This document shows positions 8,527 through 15,972 of a stretch of 64,000 nucleotides of DNA, piece after piece. The DNA is from Chitinophaga sp. SYP-B3965 (lineage in GTDB: Bacteria > Bacteroidota > Bacteroidia > Chitinophagales > Chitinophagaceae). How positions within the stretch are numbered: the stretch's first letter is position 1; every line of letters starts with the position of its first letter. The notes beneath the pieces were generated by a model. It ran no database searches, was not told the DNA's origin, and worked only from the letters and a program-made list of their open reading frames with translations. The stretch is taken from the NCBI RefSeq assembly GCF_009647655.1, contig NZ_WJFD01000003.1, positions 186,001 through 250,000 on the forward strand, written 5' to 3'. Made by a program: the position numbers and the translations under genes.

Positions 8527-9579
8527 ATGAACAGTAGACGCAATTTTCTTAGGACCGCAGCACTAGGTGCCGCCGTATTATCCCTGGACGGCCCATCTGC
8601 CATCGCACAATCCAAAAAAACATCCGGTAAAGTAAAGAAACCCATCGTATTATCCACCTGGGACTTTGGCATTGCAGCCAATAAAGCAGCCTGGGAAATA
8701 CTGAAAAAAGGAGGCCGTGCTTTAGATGCAGTAGAAGCTGGTGTACATGTACCAGAATCTGATCCCGATAATCATACTGTAGGTTACAGCGGTTACCCGG
8801 ATCGTGATGGCCGTGTTACGTTGGATGCCTGCATCATGGATGAATTCGGGAATTGCGGATCCGTAGCTGCACTGGAACATATCGTACATCCCATTTCCGT
8901 TGCACGTAAAGTAATGGAGAAAACACCACACGTGATGCTGGTAGGTGATGGTGCTTTACAGTTTGCACTGGAGAATGGTTTTAAGAAAGAAAACCTGCTC
9001 ACACCAGAGTCAGAAAAAGCATGGAAAGAATGGCTGAAGAAAGCGGAATACAAACCCGTGATCAACATCGAAAATAAATCTTACGACAGCAAAGGCACTA
9101 CCGCCTTTTCTCCTTTACAATTACCCGGAAACGTATATAATCATGACACCATCGGCATGATAGCCATGGATGCACAGGGAAATATTTCCGGCGCCTGCAC
9201 CACCAGCGGCATGGCATTTAAACTGCATGGCCGTGTAGGGGACTCTCCTATTATTGGCGCAGGTTTATATGTTGATAATGAAATTGGCGGCGCCACCGCA
9301 ACAGGTGTGGGAGAAGAAGTGATCCGTGTGGTAGGAAGTTTCCTCGTAGTGGAATTAATGCGCCAGGGCTATTCTCCCGAAGCTGCCTGCAAAGAAGCTG
9401 TGATGCGCATTGTAAAAAAGAAACCCGAAAAAGCAAAAGAGATCCAGATCGGTTTCCTGGCCATGAATAAAAAAGGCGAACATGGTGCCTATTGTTTACA
9501 ACAAGGTTTCAGTTATGCCGTTACCACTGGCGACGCACCAGAGCAACAACAACTGATCAAAGGGAAACATTACTTCTGA
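8527..9579 (+). CDS. N(4)-(beta-N-acetylglucosaminyl)-L-asparaginase (glycosylasparaginase)
   Basis: Cleaves the GlcNAc-Asn bond that joins N-glycans to protein, releasing aspartate and an aminosugar. It is an N-terminal-nucleophile hydrolase that autocleaves into two chains. The 350-residue precursor starts with a twin-arginine-type signal (SRRNFLR at residues 3-9, then a hydrophobic stretch to about 28). The autocleavage site HDTIGM places the nucleophile at T208, giving a beta chain of about 143 residues with TTSGMAFKLHGRVGDSPI and GGATATGVGE, close to Elizabethkingia glycosylasparaginase. Tat export suggests it acts in the periplasm. The CutC gene begins two bases after its stop, so the two are cotranscribed. 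Confidence 0.93.
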   Translation: MNSRRNFLRTAALGAAVLSLDGPSAIAQSKKTSGKVKKPIVLSTWDFGIAANKAAWEILKKGGRALDAVEAGVHVPESDPDNHTVGYSGYPDRDGRVTLDACIMDEFGNCGSVAALEHIVHPISVARKVMEKTPHVMLVGDGALQFALENGFKKENLLTPESEKAWKEWLKKAEYKPVINIENKSYDSKGTTAFSPLQLPGNVYNHDTIGMIAMDAQGNISGACTTSGMAFKLHGRVGDSPIIGAGLYVDNEIGGATATGVGEEVIRVVGSFLVVELMRQGYSPEAACKEAVMRIVKKKPEKAKEIQIGFLAMNKKGEHGAYCLQQGFSYAVTTGDAPEQQQLIKGKHYF

Positions 9580-9581
9580 TA

Positions 9582-10343
9582 ATGGAAAAGATCACACTGG
9601 AAATATGTGCTGCTTCCGTTGCTTCCTGCATCGCTGCGCAGGAAGGCGGAGCAGATAGAATAGAGTTATGTGATAACCTGCTGGAAGGTGGCACCACACC
9701 CAGTTATGCCACTATTGCACTCGCAAGGGAAAAAGTGAACATCGCATTATATCCCATCATCCGTCCAAGAGGTGGAGACTTTTTATATGATGAACTCGAA
9801 TTTGAGATCATGAAAAAAGACATCCAGCTCTGTAAACAACTTGGCTGTGATGGAGTAGTGGTTGGCCTCCTCACTGCAGAAGGTAAAATAGACCTCCCCC
9901 GCACAAAAGAACTCGTAGACCTTGCATGGCCATTGGGCGTTACCTTTCACCGCGCTTTTGATATGACGGACGATCCCTTCCAGGCACTGGAAGATGTGAT
10001 CGAAACAGGTTGTGAACGCATCCTCACTTCCGGGCAAAGGAACACTGCTGCAGAAGGAGCTTCTCTCATTGCAGAACTGGTAAATAAAGCCGAAGGGCGC
10101 ATTGCCATCATGGCCGGATCTGGTGTAAGGGCCAATAATGTGGCAGATCTTGTAAACACGGCCCACGCAAAAGAATACCATACCACCGCAAAAGAATACA
10201 TAGACAGCCACATGATATACCGCAATCCCAATGTGAGTATGGGTGGCATCCCCGGTGTTCCTGAATACGGCATTGCCGTCAGCCAGGCCGAACAGGTAAA
10301 GCTGATCCGCAACAATGCAGAAAAAGCATTAAATCCCGGTTAA
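9582..10343 (+). CDS. cutC: CutC family TIM-barrel protein
   Basis: Cytoplasmic CutC-family protein, historically linked to copper homeostasis; its biochemical activity is not established. A longer frame opens at 9492 inside the upstream gene, but the ATG at 9582 (MEKITLEICAAS) lies two bases after the glycosylasparaginase stop and fits the family start; the length is 253 residues. Family blocks are EICAASVAS near residues 6-14, GGADRIELC, EGGTTPSYATI, PIIRPRGGDFLYD, GLLTAEGKID, FHRAFDM and ILTSGQ. Tight coupling to a glycan enzyme suggests a role in aminosugar metabolism rather than metal handling, but that is inference. Confidence 0.88.
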   Translation: MEKITLEICAASVASCIAAQEGGADRIELCDNLLEGGTTPSYATIALAREKVNIALYPIIRPRGGDFLYDELEFEIMKKDIQLCKQLGCDGVVVGLLTAEGKIDLPRTKELVDLAWPLGVTFHRAFDMTDDPFQALEDVIETGCERILTSGQRNTAAEGASLIAELVNKAEGRIAIMAGSGVRANNVADLVNTAHAKEYHTTAKEYIDSHMIYRNPNVSMGGIPGVPEYGIAVSQAEQVKLIRNNAEKALNPG

Positions 10344-10385
10344 TTATTTAGGGATATTAAACTTTGTATAGTATTTATTTACTAC

Positions 10386-10406
10386 TTTTATCCACACTGG
10401 ATAAAA
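10386..10406. promoter_or_regulatory. Perfect inverted repeat TTTTATCCA-N3-TGGATAAAA
   Basis: Two exact 9-base arms separated by CAC lie between cutC and the following secreted phosphatase gene, 52 bases before its ATG. The AT-rich arms and the lack of a T run argue for an operator rather than a terminator. Confidence 0.45.
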
Positions 10407-10458
10407 GGAAGGTTTCTTCCTGCTCTTTATATTAAATAATTTTTAAATTGGACAAGAC

Positions 10459-11343
10459 ATGAGAAAAGCAGGCATCATTGCCTTACTATTGTTATGCAAT
10501 TTAACAGTGCGGGCACAAGTAAAAGGTGTTAAACATGTCATCCTCATTGGGATGGACGGATTGGGCGCTTATGCGATCCAAAAAGCAGACAATCCGAATA
10601 TGAAACAATTGATGGCAGAGGGCTCCTGGACGTTGAAAGCACGCAGCGTATTACCCTCTTCCAGCGCAGTGAACTGGGCTTCCATGCTAATGGGCGCCGG
10701 ATCTGAATTACATGGATTCACGGAATGGGGCAGCAAAACCCCCGAAGTAGAACCAAGAGAAGTAGATCAGTATGGTCTTTTCCCTTCGATCTTTACATTA
10801 TTACGCCAGCAAAAACCTACAGCGGAAATTGGCGTTATATATAGTTGGGGAGGTATTGGTTACCTGTTCCCTAAAAAAGCAGTGAACAAAGATCAGGGCT
10901 GCCCTAACGATACGGCTACCACTGAAGCATCTATAATCTATATCAAAGAGAAGAAACCAGATTTCCTTTTCATACACTTTGATCAGCCGGATGGAGTAGG
11001 TCATAATATCGGGCACAATATTCCCGAATATTATGAACAAGTGCGCAAGAATGATGTTCTTTTAGGCGAAATCCTGCAGGCAATAAAAGATGCCGGCATG
11101 TGGGAAAACAGCGTGATCTTACTCAGTTCTGATCACGGAGGTATTAATAAAGGACATGGCGGCAAAACCATGGCAGAAATGGAAATTCCCTGGATCATCC
11201 GTGGAAAAGGTATCAAAAAAGGGCATGAAGTGAAAGAAAGTGTAGTGACGTATGATACCGCCGCAACCATAGCATGGATCTTTGGCCTGAAAATGCCACA
11301 GATCTGGACAGGCAAGCCGGTTAAAGAAGCGCTCGAAAAGTAA
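10459..11343 (+). CDS. Secreted alkaline-phosphatase-superfamily phosphodiesterase/phosphatase
   Basis: A metal-dependent hydrolase of the alkaline phosphatase superfamily, nearest to nucleotide pyrophosphatase/phosphodiesterases. It has 294 residues with a signal peptide (hydrophobic residues 5-14, AQ cleavage site near 20). The metal ligands and nucleophile are visible: ILIGMDG, then PSSSAVNW (nucleophile Ser in place of the usual Thr/Ser), FDQPDGVGHNIGH, SSDHGG and GHGGK. It is preceded by an inverted repeat and followed by a secreted EEP-fold enzyme. Substrate is unknown; its place in an N-glycan locus makes a phosphorylated glycan, nucleotide sugar or phosphodiester-linked sugar plausible. 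Confidence 0.82.
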   Translation: MRKAGIIALLLLCNLTVRAQVKGVKHVILIGMDGLGAYAIQKADNPNMKQLMAEGSWTLKARSVLPSSSAVNWASMLMGAGSELHGFTEWGSKTPEVEPREVDQYGLFPSIFTLLRQQKPTAEIGVIYSWGGIGYLFPKKAVNKDQGCPNDTATTEASIIYIKEKKPDFLFIHFDQPDGVGHNIGHNIPEYYEQVRKNDVLLGEILQAIKDAGMWENSVILLSSDHGGINKGHGGKTMAEMEIPWIIRGKGIKKGHEVKESVVTYDTAATIAWIFGLKMPQIWTGKPVKEALEK

Positions 11344-11437
11344 TTGGATTTCCGGATTAGCAGCGTAGTGGCATTAAACTTGTAACTTTTTATAAAGACT
11401 ATAATACATATAATCCGGAAATTTCAATTTGATACGT

Positions 11438-12217
11438 ATGCATCGACCTATCTTTATTTTAATGCTAACCCTCATCGCTCAGGCACCTGTATTTGCGCAG
11501 GTTCAGGGGCAGGTGATCAAAGTGCTCAGTTACAATATTCATCACGCGGAGAATATGAAAGGCGAAGTGGATATCCAGGGCATCGCCAACATTATCCTCG
11601 CCACCAATCCCGATCTTGTTGCCTTACAGGAAGTAGACAGTTCTACTAACCGTGTTAAAAAAGCCAACCAGATGAAGGAACTGGCAGAAGCCACCGGCAT
11701 GTACATCTATTTCGGAAAAGCGATGGATCATGATGGTGGTGGATTCGGCAACGGTGTACTCTCCCGCTTCCCTATCGAAAAAAGCTACAGCATTGCCCTA
11801 CCCTCCAAAGGGCCTGGCAGTGAACCACGCAATGCTGCAGTGATAACAGTCAAACTACCAGGTGATAGCCTGTTACAATTTGCCAGCATCCACCTGGATC
11901 ACTTAGAAGACCCAACTGACCGCCTCGCACAATCAGCGCTGCTCACCCAGCATTTCTCTGCACAACAAATACCGCTCATTATAGCCGGAGATTTCAACGC
12001 ACAACCACCTTCCAAAGAGATCACCTCAGTCAAAAATATCTTCCTCGACGCCACCGAAAAACTAGGCCCCACCTGGCCTTCAGACAAACCAGCCCAAAAG
12101 CTGGATTACATTTTCCTGGCTAATAGAACACAATGGCATGTGATCAATGCTTTTGTACTGGAAGAAACAGTAGCCTCAGATCACCGGCCGGTGATTTGTG
12201 AGTTGTTGCTGAAATAG
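11438..12217 (+). CDS. Secreted endonuclease/exonuclease/phosphatase-family hydrolase
   Basis: Metal-dependent phosphoesterase of the DNase I-like (EEP) fold. The frame has an upstream TTG at 11429, but the ATG at 11438 gives a clean signal peptide (hydrophobic residues 5-15, FAQ cleavage near 20) and 259 residues. Motifs are VLSYNIHHA, DLVALQEVD (metal-binding Glu), GNGVLSRFPI, AGDFNAQP, KLDYIFL and ASDHRPV (catalytic His). The family includes nucleases, sphingomyelinases and inositol phosphatases, and nothing here decides among them. It lies 94 bases after the phosphodiesterase gene and is probably cotranscribed; a strong terminator follows. Confidence 0.85.
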   Translation: MHRPIFILMLTLIAQAPVFAQVQGQVIKVLSYNIHHAENMKGEVDIQGIANIILATNPDLVALQEVDSSTNRVKKANQMKELAEATGMYIYFGKAMDHDGGGFGNGVLSRFPIEKSYSIALPSKGPGSEPRNAAVITVKLPGDSLLQFASIHLDHLEDPTDRLAQSALLTQHFSAQQIPLIIAGDFNAQPPSKEITSVKNIFLDATEKLGPTWPSDKPAQKLDYIFLANRTQWHVINAFVLEETVASDHRPVICELLLK

Positions 12218-12235
12218 TGGATACGATTTTTATTG

Positions 12236-12270
12236 AAAGAAAGCTCCCTTAACGGGGGGCTTTTTTTATT
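12236..12270 (+). terminator. Terminator after the EEP hydrolase gene
   Basis: AAGCTCCC and GGGGGGCTT form a stem followed by seven T residues, starting about 20 bases after the stop codon. Confidence 0.8.
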
Positions 12271-12299
12271 AGCTGAAATCAAATAAAGCTTGCCACAAG

Positions 12300-12905
12300 T
12301 TTAATCAATAAAAGCCCCGATGGGGCTTTTATTGATTATCAGAAATATCAAACTAAACCTACGCAAGCCCCCTGCAGGGGCTTGCGCAATACCCTAAATA
12401 AAAAAAGCTTCCCCCCGAAGGGGTGTTCTTTTTGCCATAAGTTAAATCTACTAAAGCCCTAACACCGGGAGTTTTTATTTACCAGAAATATCAAATTAAA
12501 TCTGCACAAGCCCCAATAGAAAGGTTTTTCATCTCTTAGAAAATATCAAATTAAACCTATTCATCCCTCAGGCAGAAGCTTGAATAGGCTTCCCCAATAA
12601 TAAAAAACCTCACCCCCGAAGGGGTGTTCCTTTTGCCCTAAGTTAAATCTACTAAAGCCCTAACACCGGGAGTTTTTATTTACCAGAAATATCAAATTAA
12701 ATCTGCACAAGCCCCCATGGCAAGGCTTTTTATCTCTCAAAAATATCAAACTAAACCTATTCAAGCCCTCATTACAAGGCTTTTCATCTCTCAGAAACAT
12801 CAAACTAAACCTATTAAAGCCCCCGGCAGGGGCTTTAATAGATCACCCCAATAATAAAAAAATCTCACCCCGCAGGGGTGTTCCTTTTGCCCCGGTGTTA
12901 TCTAA
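12300..12905. repeat. Hairpin repeat array (about 600 bp)
   Basis: No open frame of note occurs in 12218-13027. A word close to AATATCAAACTAAACCTA recurs six times (near 12341, 12484, 12538, 12685, 12739 and 12792), alternating with GC-rich hairpins. The best hairpins are 12302-12338 (17-bp perfect arms, 3-base loop, AAAGCCCC/GGGGCTTT), 12362-12386 (10-bp arms) and 12811-12841 (13-bp arms). CCCC-GAA-GGGG stems at about 12412, 12613 and 12868 are followed by T-rich tails. A 103-base block at 12412-12514 is repeated at 12613-12715 with two differences, so part of the array was duplicated as a 201-base step. It lies between two operons of the glycan locus. Confidence 0.85.
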
Positions 12906-12962
12906 ACAAAACCACATCGTTTCTTAACATCCAAACCCACCATTCATCAAAAAACCGCCACC

Positions 12963-12976
12963 CTAAAACGTTTTAG
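12963..12976. promoter_or_regulatory. Probable LacI-type operator (CTAAAACGTTTTAG) before the GH92-GH20 operon
   Basis: A perfect 14-base palindrome 51 bases before the GH92 start codon, with the same AAACGTTT core and GCTAAAACG half-site (read on the minus strand) as the site at 5747-5762. A weak TAnnTTT(T) element (TAGCTTTT) follows about 20 bases downstream, so the operator would overlap the -33 region. Confidence 0.6.
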
Positions 12977-13027
12977 CCCCATTTTGCTTATTTTAGCTTT
13001 TCAGCGTCTAACGTAAAAAAACAGTGA

Positions 13028-15943
13028 ATGAAAAATTGGTTGGTTGTACTAGCCTTGGGGCTAGTGTCTGCAACGCAGGCTCAGCAAGTGAATTATGCAG
13101 AAAAGGTAAATCCCTTTATTGGTACAGGCGGTCACGGACACACTTATCCCGGTCCAAGTTTGCCTTTCGGAATGGTACAATTAAGTCCTGATACAAGATT
13201 GAAAGGATGGGACGGATGCTCTGGTTATCATTATACAGACTCCATCATGTATGGCTTCTCCCACACCCACTTAAGCGGCACCGGTATTGAAGATTATTGT
13301 GATATCCTCCTCATGCCCGTAACCGGTAAACCCTCCTGGAACAATGAACAATACGCTTCTCCCTTCTCCCACAAGAACGAAAAAGCTTCCCCGGGTTTCT
13401 ACAGCGTAAAGCTGGATAAATACGATATCCAGGCTTCCCTGACAGCAACGAAAAGAGTAGGCCTTCACAAATACGAATTCCCTAAGTCGGCAACAGAAGG
13501 TCACATATTACTGGACCTCTACCACCGGGATATCGTCATCAATTCCAGCCTTAAAGTAGTGAATGATAGCACCGTTATCGGTATGCGCCGCTCTACCTCC
13601 TGGGCAAAAGACCAGGTACTCTTCTTCGCCATGAAATTCTCCAAACCATTTAAGTCCCACAACGTGGCATTGATGGACATAGAGAAAGGAGCACTGCAAA
13701 CAGCAGAAGGCCGTAACATCAAAGCCTATTTCACTTTCGATAATGTAAAAGATCCCGTGTATGTGAAAGTGGCCATCTCCGGCGTAAGCGAAGAAGGCGC
13801 CATGAAAAACCTCAACGCAGAAATGCCCGGCTTCAATTTCAATAAAACCGAAGCTGATGCAAAAGCCGCATGGAACAAGGAATTAAGCAAGATCGAAATA
13901 AAAGGCGGCACTGCAGATCAGCAGACAATCTTCTACAGTGCATTATACCATGCCTGTCTGAATCCAAATTTATACATGGATGTAGATGGTCAATATCGTG
14001 GTACTGATCAGAAGATCCACCAGGCAGAAGGTTTTGAGAACTATAGCGTATTCTCTCTATGGGACACCCATCGTGCATTACATCCGTTGATGACCATCAT
14101 CAACCAGCAAAAAACAAACGACTGGATCAATACTTTCCTCGTACAATATAAATACGGCGGCATGCTGCCGGTATGGGAGCTCAGCGGAAATGAAACATTC
14201 TGCATGATCGGTTATCACTCCGTTCCCGTGATCGTAGATGCTTATCAGAAAGGCATCCGCGGATACGATGCAAAATATGCACTGGAAGCTATGCGCAGTT
14301 ATGCCGAAGGAACACAATTCGGCATGCAGCATTACATCCGCCAGGGTTACCTTAGCATGGATACACAACCAGAATCCGTTTCCCGCACACTGGAATACTC
14401 TTATGACGACTGGTGTATTGCGCAAATGGGTAAAATGCTGGGCCAGGATGAAGTGTACAATCGCTATATGCGCAGGGCACAATCCTACAAGAACATATTT
14501 GATGCATCGACAGGTTTTATGCGTGGAAAAATAGGCGGCCGTTGGATGAGCCCCTTCGATCCTACAGAAGTGAATAACTTCTTTACAGAAGCAAATTCCT
14601 GGCAATACAGTTTTGCCGTACCACATGATGTAAGTGGGCTGGTAAAACTGCAAGGCGGCACCGCAAAATTCACAGATAAATTAAATCACTTATTCACTAC
14701 AGAAGATAAATTATCCGGCCGTCATCAATCTGATATTACCGGCCTGATCGGTCAGTATGCACATGGTAATGAACCAAGCCATCACATTGCCTATCTGTTC
14801 AATTACATTGGCCAGCCATGGCGTACACAGGAACTGACACACCAGGTAATGACCACCCTGTATCACAATGCCCCCGATGGTTTGAGCGGAAATGAAGACT
14901 GCGGGCAAATGAGTGCCTGGTTTGTAATGAGCGCCATGGGCATTTACCCTGTAACACCCGGCGATGGAAAATATGCACTCGGCACTCCGTTATTTGATGA
15001 AGTAAAGATCAACCTGGAAAACGGAAAATCTTTCACCATTAAAGCAAAGAATCGCAGCGCGAAGAACTTCTATGTACAATCCGTAAAACTGGGTAATGCA
15101 CCATTAGCCGTTTCCAGCATTCCGCATACCGCTATTATGGATGGTGGTGTACTGGAATTTGATATGGGTCCGGTTGCCAATAAAACCTGGGCCACCGGAA
15201 CAAATGTACCGGTAAGCAGTGTTAAAGATGATATGATCGTGCCGGTGCCTTTTGCATTAGCAGATTCAGACAGGTTTAACAGTTCCATCAAAGTATCCCT
15301 GAAAGCAGTGGAGCCTAATACCGCTATTTATTACACACTGGATGGCTCCACGCCTACTAATAAGTCTGCTAAATACACCCAGCCATTTACGATCAGCAAG
15401 TCCACTACTTTAAAAGCGATTGCCTTCAAAAATGGCCAGTACAGCCAGTTGATGCAAACACCTTTCTTCCTGATCCCTACAGATAAAACCATCAAAGTAA
15501 TATCCAAGATCAATCCGCAATTTACAGCTGGTGGTCCGGATGCATTGATAGATGGTATCCGCGGACAGGAAGATTTCCGCCTGGGCTTCTGGCAAAGTCA
15601 TTATCCCGGAAACCTGGAAGCGATCGTAGATCTGAAAGCACCACGTGACCTGAAAAAACTGGGCCTAAGCGTATTGCAGGACCTTGCCGTATGGATCTGG
15701 TATCCTACACAGGTAGAGTTCTTTACTTCAAATGATGGGCAAAAATTCACATCAGTAGGTGTAGTAAAGAACACTTTCTCTGATAAAGAATATGGCAGTT
15801 TCACACAAGTACTTAGCCTGCCGTTGCAAACCAAAGTCCGCTACGTGAAAGTAGTAGCCCTTAACCATGGCCTAATTCCTGACTGGCATCCAGGCAAAGG
15901 AGAACCTTGTCATATTTTTGCGGATGAAATCATAATAGAATAG
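13028..15943 (+). CDS. GH92 alpha-mannosidase with C-terminal CHB_HEX_C and F5/8C-like domains
   Basis: Exo-acting calcium-dependent alpha-mannosidase family that trims mannose from N-glycans or mannans. The 971-residue protein has a signal peptide (residues 1-18) and the GH92 N-terminal block VNPFIGTGGHGHTYPGP (about 28-44). The (alpha/alpha)6 core carries SGNETFCMIGYHSV near 390-403 and GNEDCGQMSAW at 621-631, where E623 is the expected general acid. GH92 enzymes are usually about 750 residues; the extra 220 residues here form a chitobiase C-terminal-like domain (IYYTLDGSTPT near 775) and a discoidin-like domain ending in RYVKVVALN and DEIIIE. The same pair ends the next gene, GH20. It is the first gene of the operon, under the operator at 12963. 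Confidence 0.95.
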   Translation: MKNWLVVLALGLVSATQAQQVNYAEKVNPFIGTGGHGHTYPGPSLPFGMVQLSPDTRLKGWDGCSGYHYTDSIMYGFSHTHLSGTGIEDYCDILLMPVTGKPSWNNEQYASPFSHKNEKASPGFYSVKLDKYDIQASLTATKRVGLHKYEFPKSATEGHILLDLYHRDIVINSSLKVVNDSTVIGMRRSTSWAKDQVLFFAMKFSKPFKSHNVALMDIEKGALQTAEGRNIKAYFTFDNVKDPVYVKVAISGVSEEGAMKNLNAEMPGFNFNKTEADAKAAWNKELSKIEIKGGTADQQTIFYSALYHACLNPNLYMDVDGQYRGTDQKIHQAEGFENYSVFSLWDTHRALHPLMTIINQQKTNDWINTFLVQYKYGGMLPVWELSGNETFCMIGYHSVPVIVDAYQKGIRGYDAKYALEAMRSYAEGTQFGMQHYIRQGYLSMDTQPESVSRTLEYSYDDWCIAQMGKMLGQDEVYNRYMRRAQSYKNIFDASTGFMRGKIGGRWMSPFDPTEVNNFFTEANSWQYSFAVPHDVSGLVKLQGGTAKFTDKLNHLFTTEDKLSGRHQSDITGLIGQYAHGNEPSHHIAYLFNYIGQPWRTQELTHQVMTTLYHNAPDGLSGNEDCGQMSAWFVMSAMGIYPVTPGDGKYALGTPLFDEVKINLENGKSFTIKAKNRSAKNFYVQSVKLGNAPLAVSSIPHTAIMDGGVLEFDMGPVANKTWATGTNVPVSSVKDDMIVPVPFALADSDRFNSSIKVSLKAVEPNTAIYYTLDGSTPTNKSAKYTQPFTISKSTTLKAIAFKNGQYSQLMQTPFFLIPTDKTIKVISKINPQFTAGGPDALIDGIRGQEDFRLGFWQSHYPGNLEAIVDLKAPRDLKKLGLSVLQDLAVWIWYPTQVEFFTSNDGQKFTSVGVVKNTFSDKEYGSFTQVLSLPLQTKVRYVKVVALNHGLIPDWHPGKGEPCHIFADEIIIE

Positions 15944-15972
15944 TATTTTCCAGCAGCTAATCATATAAGGAC

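Noticed and set aside
12300..12905. Possible CRISPR array
   Set aside because: The repeated word is irregularly spaced, the intervals hold hairpins rather than unique spacers, parts are duplicated, and no cas gene is present.
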